This document shows positions 36,594-45,364 of a stretch of DNA of 64,000 nt, piece after piece. The stretch's first letter is position 1; every line of letters starts with the position of its first letter. Under the pieces are notes generated by a model that worked only from the letters and a program-made list of their open reading frames with translations, searched no databases and was not told the origin of the DNA. The stretch lies in NCBI RefSeq assembly GCF_014779555.2, contig NZ_CP094357.1:2294001-2358000 (forward strand), written 5' to 3'. This DNA is from Lysobacter capsici (GTDB taxonomy: Bacteria; Pseudomonadota; Gammaproteobacteria; Xanthomonadales; Xanthomonadaceae). A program made the position numbers and the translations under genes.

Positions 36594-38156
36594 ATGCCCG
36601 CCGTGACCGCCAGCCCGTCCCACGCCGCTTCCAGCGGCCCCGTCGTCATCCGCCAGGACGACCTGATCCAGTCCGTCGCCGATGCCCTGCAGTACATCAG
36701 CTATTACCACCCGGTCGACTACATCAAGAACCTCGCCGCTGCCTACGAGCGCGAGGAAAGCGCCGCGGCCAAGGACGCGATCGCGCAGATCCTGATCAAT
36801 TCGCGCATGTGCGCCGAAGGCCACCGGCCGATCTGCCAGGACACCGGCATCGTCACCGTGTTCCTGGAAATCGGCATGGACGTGCGCTGGGACGGCGCGA
36901 CCATGGGCGTGGAAGACATGGTCAACGAAGGCGTGCGCCGCGCCTACCTGCACCCGGACAACAAGCTGCGCGCCAGCGTGCTCGCCGATCCGGCCGGCAA
37001 GCGCGGCAACACCAAGGACAACACGCCCGCGGTGATCAACGTCAAGGTCGTGCCGGGCAACAAGCTCGACGTGATCGTCGCGGCCAAGGGCGGCGGTTCG
37101 GAAGCCAAGTCGAAATTCGCGATGCTCAACCCGTCCGACTCGATCGTCGACTGGGTGCTCAAGACCGTGCCGACGATGGGCGCGGGCTGGTGCCCGCCGG
37201 GCATGCTCGGCATCGGCATCGGCGGCACCGCCGAGAAGGCGATGCTGCTGGCGAAGGAATCGCTGATGGAGCCGATCGACATCACCGACCTGCAGGCGCG
37301 CGGCGCCAGCAATCGCGCCGAAGAGCTGCGTCTTGAGCTGTACGAAAAGGTCAACGCGCTCGGCATCGGCGCGCAGGGCCTGGGCGGCCTGACCACGGTG
37401 CTCGACATCAAGGTCAAGGATTACCCGACCCACGCCGCCAATCTGCCGGTGGCGATGATCCCCAACTGCGCCGCGACCCGGCATGCGCATTTCACCCTCG
37501 ACGGCAGCGGCCCGGTGATGCTCGATCCGCCGTCGCTGGAAGACTGGCCGACGCTGACCTACGACGCCTCCAAGGGCCGCCGCGTCGATCTCGACACGGT
37601 CACGCCCGAAGAAGTGGCCAGCTGGAAGCCCGGCGAAGTGCTGCTGCTCAACGGCAAGCTGCTGACCGGTCGCGACGCCGCGCACAAGCGCATGGTCGAG
37701 ATGCTCAACAAGGGCGAGGCGCTGCCGGTCGATTTCAAGGGCCGCTTCATCTATTACGTCGGCCCGGTCGATCCGGTGCGCGACGAAGTGGTCGGCCCGG
37801 CCGGTCCCACGACCGCCACGCGCATGGACAAGTTCACCGAACAGGTGTTGGCGCAGACCGGCCTGCTCGGCATGGTCGGCAAGGCCGAGCGCGGCCCGGC
37901 CGGTATCGATGCGATCAAGAAGCATCGCTCGGTGTATCTGATGGCCGTCGGTGGCGCGGCGTACCTGGTGTCGAAGGCGATCAAGGCCTCGCGCGTGGTC
38001 GGTTTCGCCGATCTGGGCATGGAAGCGATCTACGAATTCACCGTGCAGGACATGCCGGTGACGGTCGCGGTCGACAGCACCGGTGAGTCGGTGCACAAGA
38101 CCGGGCCGAAGGAATGGCAGACGCGGATCGGCAAGATTCCGGTGGTGGTGGAATAA
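36594..38156 (+). CDS. fumA: class I (Fe-S) fumarate hydratase
   Basis: A 520-residue oxygen-sensitive fumarase catalysing fumarate/malate interconversion in the TCA cycle. RMCAEGHRPICQDTG near residues 70-85 carries the first cluster Cys and the QDTG active-site segment. MGAGWCPPGMLGIGIGGTAEKAML near 200-225 and PNCAATRHAHF near 290-300 supply later Cys and catalytic residues. The C-terminal VGPVDPVRDEVVGPAGPTTATRMDKF domain is typical. The length matches FumA/FumB. An in-frame TTG lies one codon upstream of the ATG. It has its own terminator. The symbol is by homology class only. Confidence 0.93.
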   Translation: MPAVTASPSHAASSGPVVIRQDDLIQSVADALQYISYYHPVDYIKNLAAAYEREESAAAKDAIAQILINSRMCAEGHRPICQDTGIVTVFLEIGMDVRWDGATMGVEDMVNEGVRRAYLHPDNKLRASVLADPAGKRGNTKDNTPAVINVKVVPGNKLDVIVAAKGGGSEAKSKFAMLNPSDSIVDWVLKTVPTMGAGWCPPGMLGIGIGGTAEKAMLLAKESLMEPIDITDLQARGASNRAEELRLELYEKVNALGIGAQGLGGLTTVLDIKVKDYPTHAANLPVAMIPNCAATRHAHFTLDGSGPVMLDPPSLEDWPTLTYDASKGRRVDLDTVTPEEVASWKPGEVLLLNGKLLTGRDAAHKRMVEMLNKGEALPVDFKGRFIYYVGPVDPVRDEVVGPAGPTTATRMDKFTEQVLAQTGLLGMVGKAERGPAGIDAIKKHRSVYLMAVGGAAYLVSKAIKASRVVGFADLGMEAIYEFTVQDMPVTVAVDSTGESVHKTGPKEWQTRIGKIPVVVE

Positions 38157-38173
38157 ATCGCGTCGCCGCAAAC

Positions 38174-38203
38174 AAAACGCCCGGTTATCCGGGCGTTTTT
38201 GTT
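38174..38203 (+). terminator. intrinsic terminator after fumarase
   Basis: AAAACGCCCGG and CCGGGCGTTTT form an 11-bp stem with a TTAT loop, then TGTTTA. The A-rich left flank would also work for leftward transcripts. Confidence 0.93.
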
Positions 38204-38224
38204 TATAGCGAATGTTTCGATGCC

Positions 38225-38315
38225 TGCCTGTAGGAGCGGCGCGAGCCGCGACCGCGACATCGCGCTTGCGTCGTAACCGTGATGTCGCGGTCGCGGCTCG
38301 CGCCGCTCCTGCAGT
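38225..38315. repeat. inverted pair of GTAGGAG-family REP elements
   Basis: CCTGTAGGAGCGGCGCGAGC at about 38226 and its reverse complement ending near 38314, between the convergent fumarase and patatin genes. Confidence 0.87.
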
Positions 38316-38353
38316 GGGTTATCGCGGCTTTGATCGCGATCACGCAAGCGCGA

Positions 38354-39310
38354 TCAAAGCCGCTTGACCAACTGCGCCAGCATCTTCTTGGTCGCCGGCC
38401 GGGTCAGATACTCCTTGGCCAAGGTCTCCAACCCCAGCACGTTGGTCTCGCTGGTGTCGTCCAGGTCGTCCAGCCCGATCAGCAACTCGGCCTGCATCCG
38501 GTAATAGCCGTCGCCGACCAATTGCCGCGCGATGTAATCGACCGAATCGGTATTGCCGTCGAACAACACGTCGATGATCGGCACCGCCCATTCCAGCGCG
38601 CCCCACGAGCGCGCCGAGTCCAGGTCGATGCTGCGCGTGCGTTCGCCGGTGCCGACCGACAGCACCACCAGATCGCGGCTGTTGTCGACCCGGGCGTCCT
38701 TGCGCAGCGCCTCGGCGATCGCGCACGCGGTCGGATTGTTGGCGACCACGCCGCCGTCGATCAGCGCGCAATCCTTGCCCTCGACCTTCATCGCATGCGC
38801 CGGGAAATACGTCGGCGCGGCGCTGGAGGCGCGGCAGACCTCCCACACCAGCAGGTCGCGGTGCTTCGCATCGAAGCTCTTGAAGATCACCGGCGTGCGC
38901 GAAATCGTGTCGTAGCTGGTGATCAGCACCGGCGCCTTGAGCTGCCCCAGCGTGGTCTTGCCGAACACCTTGCGCAGCACCTTCTCGATACCGACGCCGT
39001 CGTAGCGCGGCGCCGACATGCCGTCGCTGATCAAGCGATTGGCGCGCGACCACAAGCGTCCGGCGAGATCGGGGAAGATCACGTGGCGCTGCGCGCGATA
39101 CAGCTGCGCCAGCGCGTCGGGGCTGATGCCGTGGGCGAGCCCGCACGCGACCAAGGCGCCGGTCGAACTGCCGGCGATCAGGTCGAAATGTTTCAGCAAG
39201 CCGGGTTTTCCGGCGCTGGCCAGCGCGCGTTCCACGCCGGCCAACCAATGGCAACTCACCAGGCCGCGGATGCCTCCGCCGTCCAGCGAGAGGATGCGCT
39301 GCATCTTCAT
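38354..39310 (-). CDS. patatin-like phospholipase
   Basis: A 318-residue cytoplasmic lipid acyl hydrolase with a Ser-Asp dyad. The oxyanion segment LSLDGGGIRGL is near residue 7, the nucleophile elbow GSSTG near 48, and the catalytic Asp lies in LIDGGVVANNP near 185. This is the complete patatin domain; the CBASS effector CapV has the same domain but needs an adjacent cyclase, and none is present. A GGAGAA site precedes the ATG. It lies 81 bp downstream of the outer-membrane phospholipase gene on the same strand, so the two may be co-transcribed. Confidence 0.9.
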   Translation of the reverse strand: MKMQRILSLDGGGIRGLVSCHWLAGVERALASAGKPGLLKHFDLIAGSSTGALVACGLAHGISPDALAQLYRAQRHVIFPDLAGRLWSRANRLISDGMSAPRYDGVGIEKVLRKVFGKTTLGQLKAPVLITSYDTISRTPVIFKSFDAKHRDLLVWEVCRASSAAPTYFPAHAMKVEGKDCALIDGGVVANNPTACAIAEALRKDARVDNSRDLVVLSVGTGERTRSIDLDSARSWGALEWAVPIIDVLFDGNTDSVDYIARQLVGDGYYRMQAELLIGLDDLDDTSETNVLGLETLAKEYLTRPATKKMLAQLVKRL

Positions 39311-39391
39311 CGGGTTCTCCGTCGAACCGGCGCAGGTTAACGCAGCCGGTCGACGTCGCGGGTCACACCCGGTCGCAGTTTCGCGTCGCGA

Positions 39392-40573
39392 TCAATACCA
39401 CTCCAGCAGCGACACGCCCAGGCCGATATAGGTCGCGCGATGGTTGTAGTCGATCAGGCTTTCGCCGTAGCCGTCGAACACCTGCAGATGGCCGCGCAAC
39501 TGGTTGTAGATCGGAAAACCCCAGTCGAACTGCAGCGCGCCGTGCGAGCGATCGCCGCTGCGCAGCGAATGCCGCGCCATCAGCGAAAACTCGTGGCCGC
39601 CGCGGCGATGCACGATGGTGAGATCGCCGCGGCCCATGTAGTCCTCGATGTCCGGATTGTCGTCGTCGTTGCCGTCGGAGATGCGCCACCACGGACGCGC
39701 GAGGATCGACCAGTTTTCGCGGTCCAGGCCGACCTGGCCGATCACCCGGTTCCAGCTGCGCGACAGCGGATCGGCGCGGCCGTTGGACTGATGGTTGAGG
39801 CCGATCGCGGCCATGCGGCCGCTCCAGCCGCCGATGTGGTAGTTGTTGCGGAACACCAGCATCGCTTCGGGTTCGTAATTGGTTTCGCGGAACGGGCGCG
39901 AGTTGTCGCCGTTGTAGACCTGCCAGCGCGAGGACTGGGTGTAACCCAGCCACACATCGCCGTTGTCGCCGAACAGGTTTTCCACCGCCTTGGTCTTGAA
40001 GCTGATCTGGAACTTGGCTTCCACGCTCTGCAGCGACTGCGGTTCGGTCACGGTATTGCGCGGGTTGGGCGAATGCGGCAATTCGTTGGGGTCGCTGTTC
40101 CAGAACGCCGGCAACAGGTACACCGGCTTGTAGGCGCGGAAGTTGAACAGGCCCAGCTTGGAATCCTTGGCCAGCTCCCAGCGGCTGTCGAGCAGGCCAC
40201 CCTTGCCGGCGTTGGCGATCGCATCGGCCAGCGGTTCTTCGTGACTGAACAGGTTGCCGGCCACCGCGCGGCGCGCGCGTTCGCGCACGCTCGGCTTGGC
40301 TTCGCCGGCGAGCTCATCGCTTACTTCCAGATTCTTGCGGATCGCCTTGGCCTCCTTGGCGGCGATATCGGCCTGGCGCGCGTCGCCGGCCTGGCGGCCG
40401 AGCGCGGTGTCGTAACAGGCCAGGCGGTCGGCATCGACGTTGATCGCCAGACAGGCTTCGGGCGTGGCCGGTTGCACGCCGGTCTGCGCGAACGCGAGCA
40501 GGGGCGTCGCGGTCGCGGCCAAGACCAGCGCGGCGCGGATGCGTAGCGAGGGAGCGGTGGGGGAATAGGGCAT
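39392..40573 (-). CDS. pldA: outer-membrane phospholipase A1 (OMPLA)
   Basis: A 393-residue outer-membrane beta-barrel phospholipase. The signal peptide ends near LLAFAQ, and a soluble N-terminal extension with CLAINVDADRLACYD follows. The barrel includes the substrate segment NYEPEAMLVFRNNY and the active-site block GLNHQSNGRADPLSRSWNRV, with the His, Ser and Asn expected in the OMPLA catalytic triad. The last residues LGVSLLEWY give the terminal barrel strand. It is longer than E. coli PldA (289) because of the N-terminal extension, as is usual in Xanthomonadaceae. It uses Ca2+ and dimerises in known members. Confidence 0.92.
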   Translation of the reverse strand: MPYSPTAPSLRIRAALVLAATATPLLAFAQTGVQPATPEACLAINVDADRLACYDTALGRQAGDARQADIAAKEAKAIRKNLEVSDELAGEAKPSVRERARRAVAGNLFSHEEPLADAIANAGKGGLLDSRWELAKDSKLGLFNFRAYKPVYLLPAFWNSDPNELPHSPNPRNTVTEPQSLQSVEAKFQISFKTKAVENLFGDNGDVWLGYTQSSRWQVYNGDNSRPFRETNYEPEAMLVFRNNYHIGGWSGRMAAIGLNHQSNGRADPLSRSWNRVIGQVGLDRENWSILARPWWRISDGNDDDNPDIEDYMGRGDLTIVHRRGGHEFSLMARHSLRSGDRSHGALQFDWGFPIYNQLRGHLQVFDGYGESLIDYNHRATYIGLGVSLLEWY

Positions 40574-40740
40574 CAGGGCGACTCGTTGGTGAAGCCGAAG
40601 GCGGGTGGTTCGAAGCCGCAGCAGTCTTGCATTGCGCCGCGAACGAAGCGTGAATCGTGATCGGCGCGATCGGACTCCGGCCTGTGTGGCCGGAGCCGGC
40701 GTCGATCAGGGGCCGGTGTCGATCAGGAGCGGGGCGTCGA

Positions 40741-41226
40741 TCAGAAGAACCAGGAGATCGCGAACAGGCCGAGCATCGCGAACGCCAGGCCGAGCTTGAG
40801 CACGGTGCCGACCAGGATGCCGACCCAGGTGCCGACCCCGACCTTGGTGGCCTGGTCGAGCTTGCGGGTATGGATCCATTCGCCGATCAGCGCGCCGACG
40901 AACGGGCCGATGAATACGCCGATGAAGCCGAACATCAGGCCGGCGAAGGTGCCGATGATCGAGCCGATGATCGCCAGCTTGCTCGCCCCGACCCGTTTGG
41001 CCCCCATCGCGGTGGCGGCGAAATCGATCACCATCGACAGCGCGGTCAGCAGGCCCAGCACGACCAGGGTGACCCAGCCCACTTTCTCGAATCCCGACGC
41101 CCACGAGGCCAGCAGCATGCCGCCGAAAACCAGGGGCAGGCCGGGCAGGGCGGGCAGCACCGTGCCGACGATTCCGAGCACCACCAGTACGCCCGCCAAG
41201 ATGTAATAAAACGTAGTCAAATCCAT
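40741..41226 (-). CDS. DUF456 family membrane protein
   Basis: A 161-residue protein with about four membrane segments. The pattern ILAGVLVVLGIVGTVLPALPGLPLVFGGMLLASW with a PG(L/V)P loop and a second GxxxG-rich half (GTFAGLMFGFIGVFIGPFVGALIGEW) is that of DUF456. Function unknown. The ATG at 41226 sits just inside a divergent gap shared with the cold-shock gene. Confidence 0.88.
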   Translation of the reverse strand: MDLTTFYYILAGVLVVLGIVGTVLPALPGLPLVFGGMLLASWASGFEKVGWVTLVVLGLLTALSMVIDFAATAMGAKRVGASKLAIIGSIIGTFAGLMFGFIGVFIGPFVGALIGEWIHTRKLDQATKVGVGTWVGILVGTVLKLGLAFAMLGLFAISWFF

Positions 41227-41439
41227 GCGTAATCCCCGTCCGGACAGGCTGTCCGGGCTGTTTGCATTTTGGCCCATGTCGGGGTACGTTGCGGGCGCTT
41301 GGTTTGCCAAGGGTCACCGTGAATCGTGGCCCGATGCGGTTGATCCATCGATCTGCTACATCGTTGCACCTCGCTTCCTCCTTGCAACCAGCACGCGATG
41401 CTCGCGTTAACAACACCTCGTTCCAAGGAGAGAGTAACG

Positions 41440-41646
41440 ATGTCCAAAGAAACCGGAACCGTTAAGTGGTTCAACGATGCCAAGGGTTTTGGCTTTATCA
41501 GCCGTGAAAATGGCGAAGACGTATTCGTGCATTTCCGTGCTATCCAGTCCCAGGGCTTCAAAAGCTTGAAGGAAGGCCAGAAGGTTTCCTTCACCGTCGT
41601 GCAGGGCCAGAAGGGCCTGCAGGCGGACGCGGTCGAACCGCTGTAA
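41440..41646 (+). CDS. cold-shock domain protein
   Basis: A 68-residue single CSD RNA/DNA chaperone. [15 protein letters not shown] (RNP1) and EDVFVHF (RNP2) are intact. The ATG at 41440 has an AAGGAGAG site. The 213-bp gap to the divergent DUF456 gene leaves room for a long structured 5' leader, as is common for csp mRNAs, but no cold box could be identified by eye. Confidence 0.96.
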   Translation: MSKETGTVKWFNDAKGFGFISRENGEDVFVHFRAIQSQGFKSLKEGQKVSFTVVQGQKGLQADAVEPL

Positions 41647-41702
41647 TACGACACGGACAAGCCCGATCGCGACGCTTCGCCGCGCCGCATCCGCGTCAGA
41701 AG

Positions 41703-41730
41703 AACCCGGCTCAGGCCGGGTTTTTCTTTT
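41703..41730 (+). terminator. intrinsic terminator of the cold-shock gene
   Basis: AACCCGGC and GCCGGGTT form an 8-bp stem with a TCAG loop, followed by TTTCTTTT. Confidence 0.9.
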
Positions 41731-42396
41731 GTGTATTTTTGATGCTTGTCACACTTCGAAATACTCATCCGCCGGCCGTCGCAAAAACGCTACGAAACGT
41801 GCCTGTGCGTCCCGCCGCCGGGCGCGAGCCAACCGATGTGCGTCGCGGCATCGGCGGCATATGAATTTATATCGATTTAAATTTTATCGATGAGCGGCGG
41901 CGGCCGATCCAGATCCCGACAGTCCGGTTGATTCGAACGATTTCGGCGTGGCCGGCGCGATCCGGACGCCATGACGAAAAAGGCCGGGGACTCCATGCCC
42001 CCGGCCATCCCGATCGCCTCGCCCGGCCGTCGCGCGTCCTTGCCGCGGCGGCGCTGTCCATGGCGATGCGGCTGCCGGCGCCCCGATCCGCCTCGCGCCG
42101 GTCCCGCGCTTGCGCCCGTCCGGGCGCAAGGAGCCTGCTTGCGCGGTACACGACGGGCCTCGTCTCCCATCGCGCGCCGCCGCGTCCTGTCTTGCGATCG
42201 CATCCTGCGCCAGGCTCGTGGGTATTCAACGCGTGGATCGCGGCGATGGGGTTGAGTTGCGCGGACGGATGATCGGCGGTGTCGATGCCGATGGCGGGCG
42301 CCGGGGCATGAGTAGCCGGAATCCGCGCCCAAGACAGGTACGCAACTCAGTCAGGCGAACCGTCGCGCAAAACCTCGCACGCAAAAATCGACGCGC
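41731..42396. other. gap without a convincing gene
   Basis: About 670 bp. It contains an A/T-rich patch (41861-41893, with two ATCGAT sites) and a minus-strand terminator-like hairpin. Open frames here are Arg/Pro-rich and look non-coding. One minus-strand stretch near 42160-42310 has coding-like third positions but no start codon, and could be a gene remnant. Confidence 0.5.
41976..42006 (-). terminator. orphan minus-strand terminator-like hairpin
   Basis: GGCCGGGG (41982-41989) and CCCCGGCC (41999-42006) form an 8-bp stem, and the minus strand continues TTTTTCG. No annotated gene ends here, so a short transcript from the interval 42007-42390 is possible. Confidence 0.55.
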
Positions 42397-42424
42397 AAAA
42401 AAACGGCCCGCCGAAGCGGGCCGT
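42397..42424 (-). terminator. intrinsic terminator of the M35 protease gene
   Basis: ACGGCCCGC and GCGGGCCGT form a 9-bp stem with a CGAA loop; the minus-strand side ends in a run of T. Confidence 0.88.
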
Positions 42425-42468
42425 CGTCATCTGCCGTGTTGCGACGCGCGAGCGTCGCGCCGCGCCGA

Positions 42469-43575
42469 TCAGTTCTGGAACGGCGTGTTTTCGGCGAAGT
42501 ACTCGTGGTTGTCGGCGTTGTCGAGCGCGTTGGTCGGGTTGCTGATCGCCAGATTCTTCGCGCCGGTCTGGCCGTAGACATGATCGTCGGTGCCGGCGAC
42601 CACGGTGAAGTGGCTCATTTCGTGGATCAGCGTGCCGGCCTTGGAGTCGGTGCCGGTCAGCGGCGCATTCCAGAACGCATTGCAGACATAGATCTGATAC
42701 GGCTGGTTGGCGTAGACATACGCGTAAGCGCTGCTGGTGCAGCCGCAGTTGATGGTGATCTGGCCGTTGCTCTGGTCGATCGCCGAATCGATGTTGACGA
42801 AGTGGCTGCGCGCGGTGTTGAGGCGGCTGGAGGTGTAAGCGCCGAACCAGGTGGTGTAGCGCGGGCCGATGGTGCCGGTGTTGAGATAACCCTTGGCGTT
42901 TTCGGCGTAGGTGCGCGCGGCGTTGACCGCCTGGCCGGCGGTGCTGGTGCGCGCGGTGGTGCAGCCGACGTAGTTGACGCCGTTGACCACGGCGGTGGGG
43001 CCGACCGGCTTCTTCGCCACGGCGGACATCTTTTCGCCGCCGAGCTGATCCAGGCCGTCGACCCACAGGCTCAGCGGCGCGCTCTGCGCCGACATCGGCA
43101 GGCCGTTGTTCTGATGCAGCATCACCCGATCCGAAGTCGAGGCATGTTGCAGCGGGGTGTTGAAGGCGACCACGTACTGGCCGGTCTTGGACAGGTCGTA
43201 ACCCGCCGACAGATCGATCACCCGGCGATAGGTTTCACCCGGCTGCAGGATCGCGAAGTCCTCGGCCTGCGGCAGGCCGCGCTTGACCATCGCGCCTTCG
43301 TACGCGACCGGCTGGCCGTTGTAGCTGATGGTGAACAGCTTGGAATCGAACTGGTCCGAAGGCAGTTGCCACTTCGGCAGGCGCACCGCCTTGCGGCTGG
43401 TGTTGGTGATGCTGACCTCGACCGAGCCGAGGAAATCGTCGGCGGCGCCGTTGACGGCGACCATGCCGACCCGCAGCGGATTGTTCTGCGCCGCGCCGGG
43501 CGCGGCGATGGCGGCGGCGATGGCGCCGGTCAGTACGGCACCCGCGGACACCACATGCACGAAGCGAAGGTTCAT
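42469..43575 (-). CDS. secreted M35 (aspzincin) metalloprotease
   Basis: A 368-residue secreted zinc protease of the deuterolysin/peptidyl-Lys metalloendopeptidase family. The signal peptide (HVVSAGAVLTGAIAAAIAAPGAAQ) is followed by an Ig-like N-terminal domain (about 28-185; SVEVSITNTSRKAVRLPKW). The catalytic domain has LIHEMSHF near residue 320 with the two His and Glu, and GTDDHVYG further on, supplying the third (Asp) zinc ligand of aspzincins. Four Cys could form disulfides. An AGGAG site precedes the ATG. This fits the lytic and predatory lifestyle of Lysobacter; lysine specificity is inferred only. Confidence 0.92.
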   Translation of the reverse strand: MNLRFVHVVSAGAVLTGAIAAAIAAPGAAQNNPLRVGMVAVNGAADDFLGSVEVSITNTSRKAVRLPKWQLPSDQFDSKLFTISYNGQPVAYEGAMVKRGLPQAEDFAILQPGETYRRVIDLSAGYDLSKTGQYVVAFNTPLQHASTSDRVMLHQNNGLPMSAQSAPLSLWVDGLDQLGGEKMSAVAKKPVGPTAVVNGVNYVGCTTARTSTAGQAVNAARTYAENAKGYLNTGTIGPRYTTWFGAYTSSRLNTARSHFVNIDSAIDQSNGQITINCGCTSSAYAYVYANQPYQIYVCNAFWNAPLTGTDSKAGTLIHEMSHFTVVAGTDDHVYGQTGAKNLAISNPTNALDNADNHEYFAENTPFQN

Positions 43576-43729
43576 TCCACGATCTCCTGATCTTGCGTTG
43601 ACGAGGCCCGCGAGGCGGACGCGAATGACCCTAGCGCAACGTCTTCGTCATGAAGACCCCAATAAGTGCTCCAGTTCCGTGGCTAATCGTGATGTGCGTT
43701 GTGGACTCGGATCGTGCTGGCGACAAACG

Positions 43730-43759
43730 AAAAACGGCCCGCGTGGGCGGGCCGTTTTT
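43730..43759. terminator. bidirectional intrinsic terminator
   Basis: AAAAACGGCCCGC and GCGGGCCGTTTTT form a 13-bp stem with a 4-nt loop, with T runs on both strands. It ends the leftward glycine-zipper gene. Confidence 0.9.
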
Positions 43760-43815
43760 CTTCGTTACATTGTTTCAATAATGCCGGCGTCGCGAACGCC
43801 GCGATGCGTCGCGGA

Positions 43816-44322
43816 TCAGCGCACGTAGGCGCGACCGTTGGTGACGCGCACGTAGGTGTTCTCGCGAATGCCGCCGAGGTCCTTCTGGGTGACGACCTGG
43901 GTGCGGCCATCGTCCATGCGCACATACACGTTGTAGCTCGGTGCGCCGACCCGGTTCTGGATCGCGTTGCCGGCGATGGCGCCGGCGACCGCGCCGCCGA
44001 CGGTGGCGGTGTTCTTGCGGCCCTTGCTGTCGGTGTGATCGTCGGCGATCTTGCGACCGGCGACGGCGCCGACCAGGCCGCCCAACACCGCGCCGGTGGC
44101 GCTCGGGGCATTGCTCTGGGTGCTGATCTGTTCGATCCGGGTTACCACGCCGCAGTCGTAGCAGCTGTTGTTCTGGTTGCCGTAGCCGGACGGGGGCGGG
44201 TTGTTGTAACCGCCGTTGTTGTAGCCACCGCCGCCGCCGTAACCCGGCGAGGTCGCGCAACCGGCGAGCGCCAGCGAAGCCGCGGCGGCTACGGCCAGCA
44301 ATCGGAAATTCTTGGTATTCAT
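43816..44322 (-). CDS. glycine-zipper 2TM lipoprotein (SlyB-like)
   Basis: A 168-residue lipoprotein. The ATG at 44322 gives a lipobox LALAGC with Cys near residue 21. A Gly/Tyr/Asn/Pro-rich linker (about 22-50) is followed by the glycine-zipper 2TM domain (ATGAVLGGLVGAVAGRK and TVGGAVAGAIAGNAIQNRV). The C-terminal 45 residues form a basic strand region (YNVYVRMDDGRTQVV). SlyB-type proteins sit in the outer membrane and respond to envelope stress in enterobacteria. A palindrome overlaps the likely promoter. Confidence 0.88.
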   Translation of the reverse strand: MNTKNFRLLAVAAAASLALAGCATSPGYGGGGGYNNGGYNNPPPSGYGNQNNSCYDCGVVTRIEQISTQSNAPSATGAVLGGLVGAVAGRKIADDHTDSKGRKNTATVGGAVAGAIAGNAIQNRVGAPSYNVYVRMDDGRTQVVTQKDLGGIRENTYVRVTNGRAYVR

Positions 44323-44375
44323 TCGAGGCTCCTGCGCTGTGAGCGAGTGGCGGAAGTCGCCACACGCTGGACACG

Positions 44376-44405
44376 CTATAAGCCGGTGCGTGAACACGTG
44401 TTCAA
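44376..44405 (-). promoter_or_regulatory. putative sigma70 promoter with overlapping palindromic operator
   Basis: On the minus strand, TTGAAC (44400-44405) and TTATAG (44376-44381) are 18 bp apart. The perfect palindrome TGAACACGTGTTCA (44391-44404) overlaps the -35. It lies 54 bp upstream of the glycine-zipper gene. It is possibly a repressor site. Confidence 0.5.
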
Positions 44406-44609
44406 TTTATGTGGCTGGCTGCGCTTTGTTTGCAGGCGCGTTCAGGTTGGGGCAGGGGCTGCGAACACCGCGATGGGACGCGGCGACGCAGCGGGTTCGC
44501 GTTTAACCCGCGATTCGCAGCCGGTTGCGTCGAACGCGATCGGAGCGCGAAGCGAGCAAGGAGCCGGCCCGCCGTTCGTCAGTGACGAACCGACACGATC
44601 GCCGCGGCG

Positions 44610-44638
44610 ATTTCCGACTCCCGATTCCCCATTCCCGC
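44610..44638. repeat. GGGAATCGGG-family repeat, single
   Basis: CCGACTCCCGATTCCCCATT, a single-orientation copy just beyond the 3' end of the cytochrome gene. The rest of the 44323-44639 gap shows only the promoter region above. Confidence 0.75.
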
Positions 44639-44639
44639 C

Positions 44640-45092
44640 TTAGCCGCGGAAATCCTGATGACAGGCCTTGCACGCCTCGCCGATCTGATTGGACACCTCG
44701 GTGACCCCGGCGCAGCTCACCGGCGGACTGGCCAGCGCGCTGTCGAGGGCGGCGCGCATCTTGGCCGAATGCTGGGCGAAGCGCGTGTCGTCCTTGAGGT
44801 CGGGGAAGGCCGGGTCGAGGTCGTCGGCCAGCATGCGCAGCGACTTCAGATGCGGCAGGGTGTCGGTGGCGGCGCAACGGTTCTGCTCGGCCTTGCCCTT
44901 GAGCTGGCCCAGGTGCCATTGCTGCAGGTGCATGACGCTGTCGGGGAAATGGTCCTTGCGCTGCTCGAGCGCGCGTACGGCCATGACCGTGGCGACCGCG
45001 CCGCCGACCAGACCGAACAGAAACAGGAACAGGTACTTCGAACCATTGCCTTTGCGTTTGACTGCGGCATTGGTGGGCTGGGTTTCGCTCAT
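44640..45092 (-). CDS. membrane-anchored c-type cytochrome, c'-like
   Basis: A 150-residue protein with one N-terminal membrane anchor (KYLFLFLFGLVGGAVATVMAV, about 22-42). A helical periplasmic part follows, ending with a C-terminal heme motif CKACH and then QDFRG. This position of the CxxCH close to the C-terminus is typical of cytochrome c'/c556 four-helix bundles. Two further Cys (NRCAAT, VSCAGV) are present. No oxidase gene is adjacent, so the partner is unknown. Confidence 0.82.
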   Translation of the reverse strand: MSETQPTNAAVKRKGNGSKYLFLFLFGLVGGAVATVMAVRALEQRKDHFPDSVMHLQQWHLGQLKGKAEQNRCAATDTLPHLKSLRMLADDLDPAFPDLKDDTRFAQHSAKMRAALDSALASPPVSCAGVTEVSNQIGEACKACHQDFRG

Positions 45093-45364
45093 TGCCTGGC
45101 CTCCATCCAAGATCGCGGAACCATAGCACGCAGCGATGTGAGGCCGGGGTCAGCGGCGCGGCGCGCGGGCGGCGGGCGAGGGCGCTGCCGGTCGGTGCAT
45201 GGCGACCGGTTTGAATCGGCGTTGGTGGGGGTGGTTTCGGCGGATGTGACCGGGCCGCGGCCACTCGCTGCCGCGTTCGACCGCGCTTCTCGGTTGCGGC
45301 CATGAGCCGCTGCTTTCCATCGCCGCGGCCGGAATCGCCGGCCTTCGCCACTACAATAGGCGCG

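Noticed and set aside
38354-39310. Patatin gene as a CBASS effector (CapV)
   Set aside because: No CD-NTase cyclase, ubiquitin-like or HORMA gene is nearby. The neighbour is OMPLA.
41867-42332. Overlapping minus-strand open frames in the 41.8-42.3 kb gap
   Set aside because: The predicted products are Arg/Gly-rich, run through a terminator-like hairpin and match no family. At most a remnant is present.
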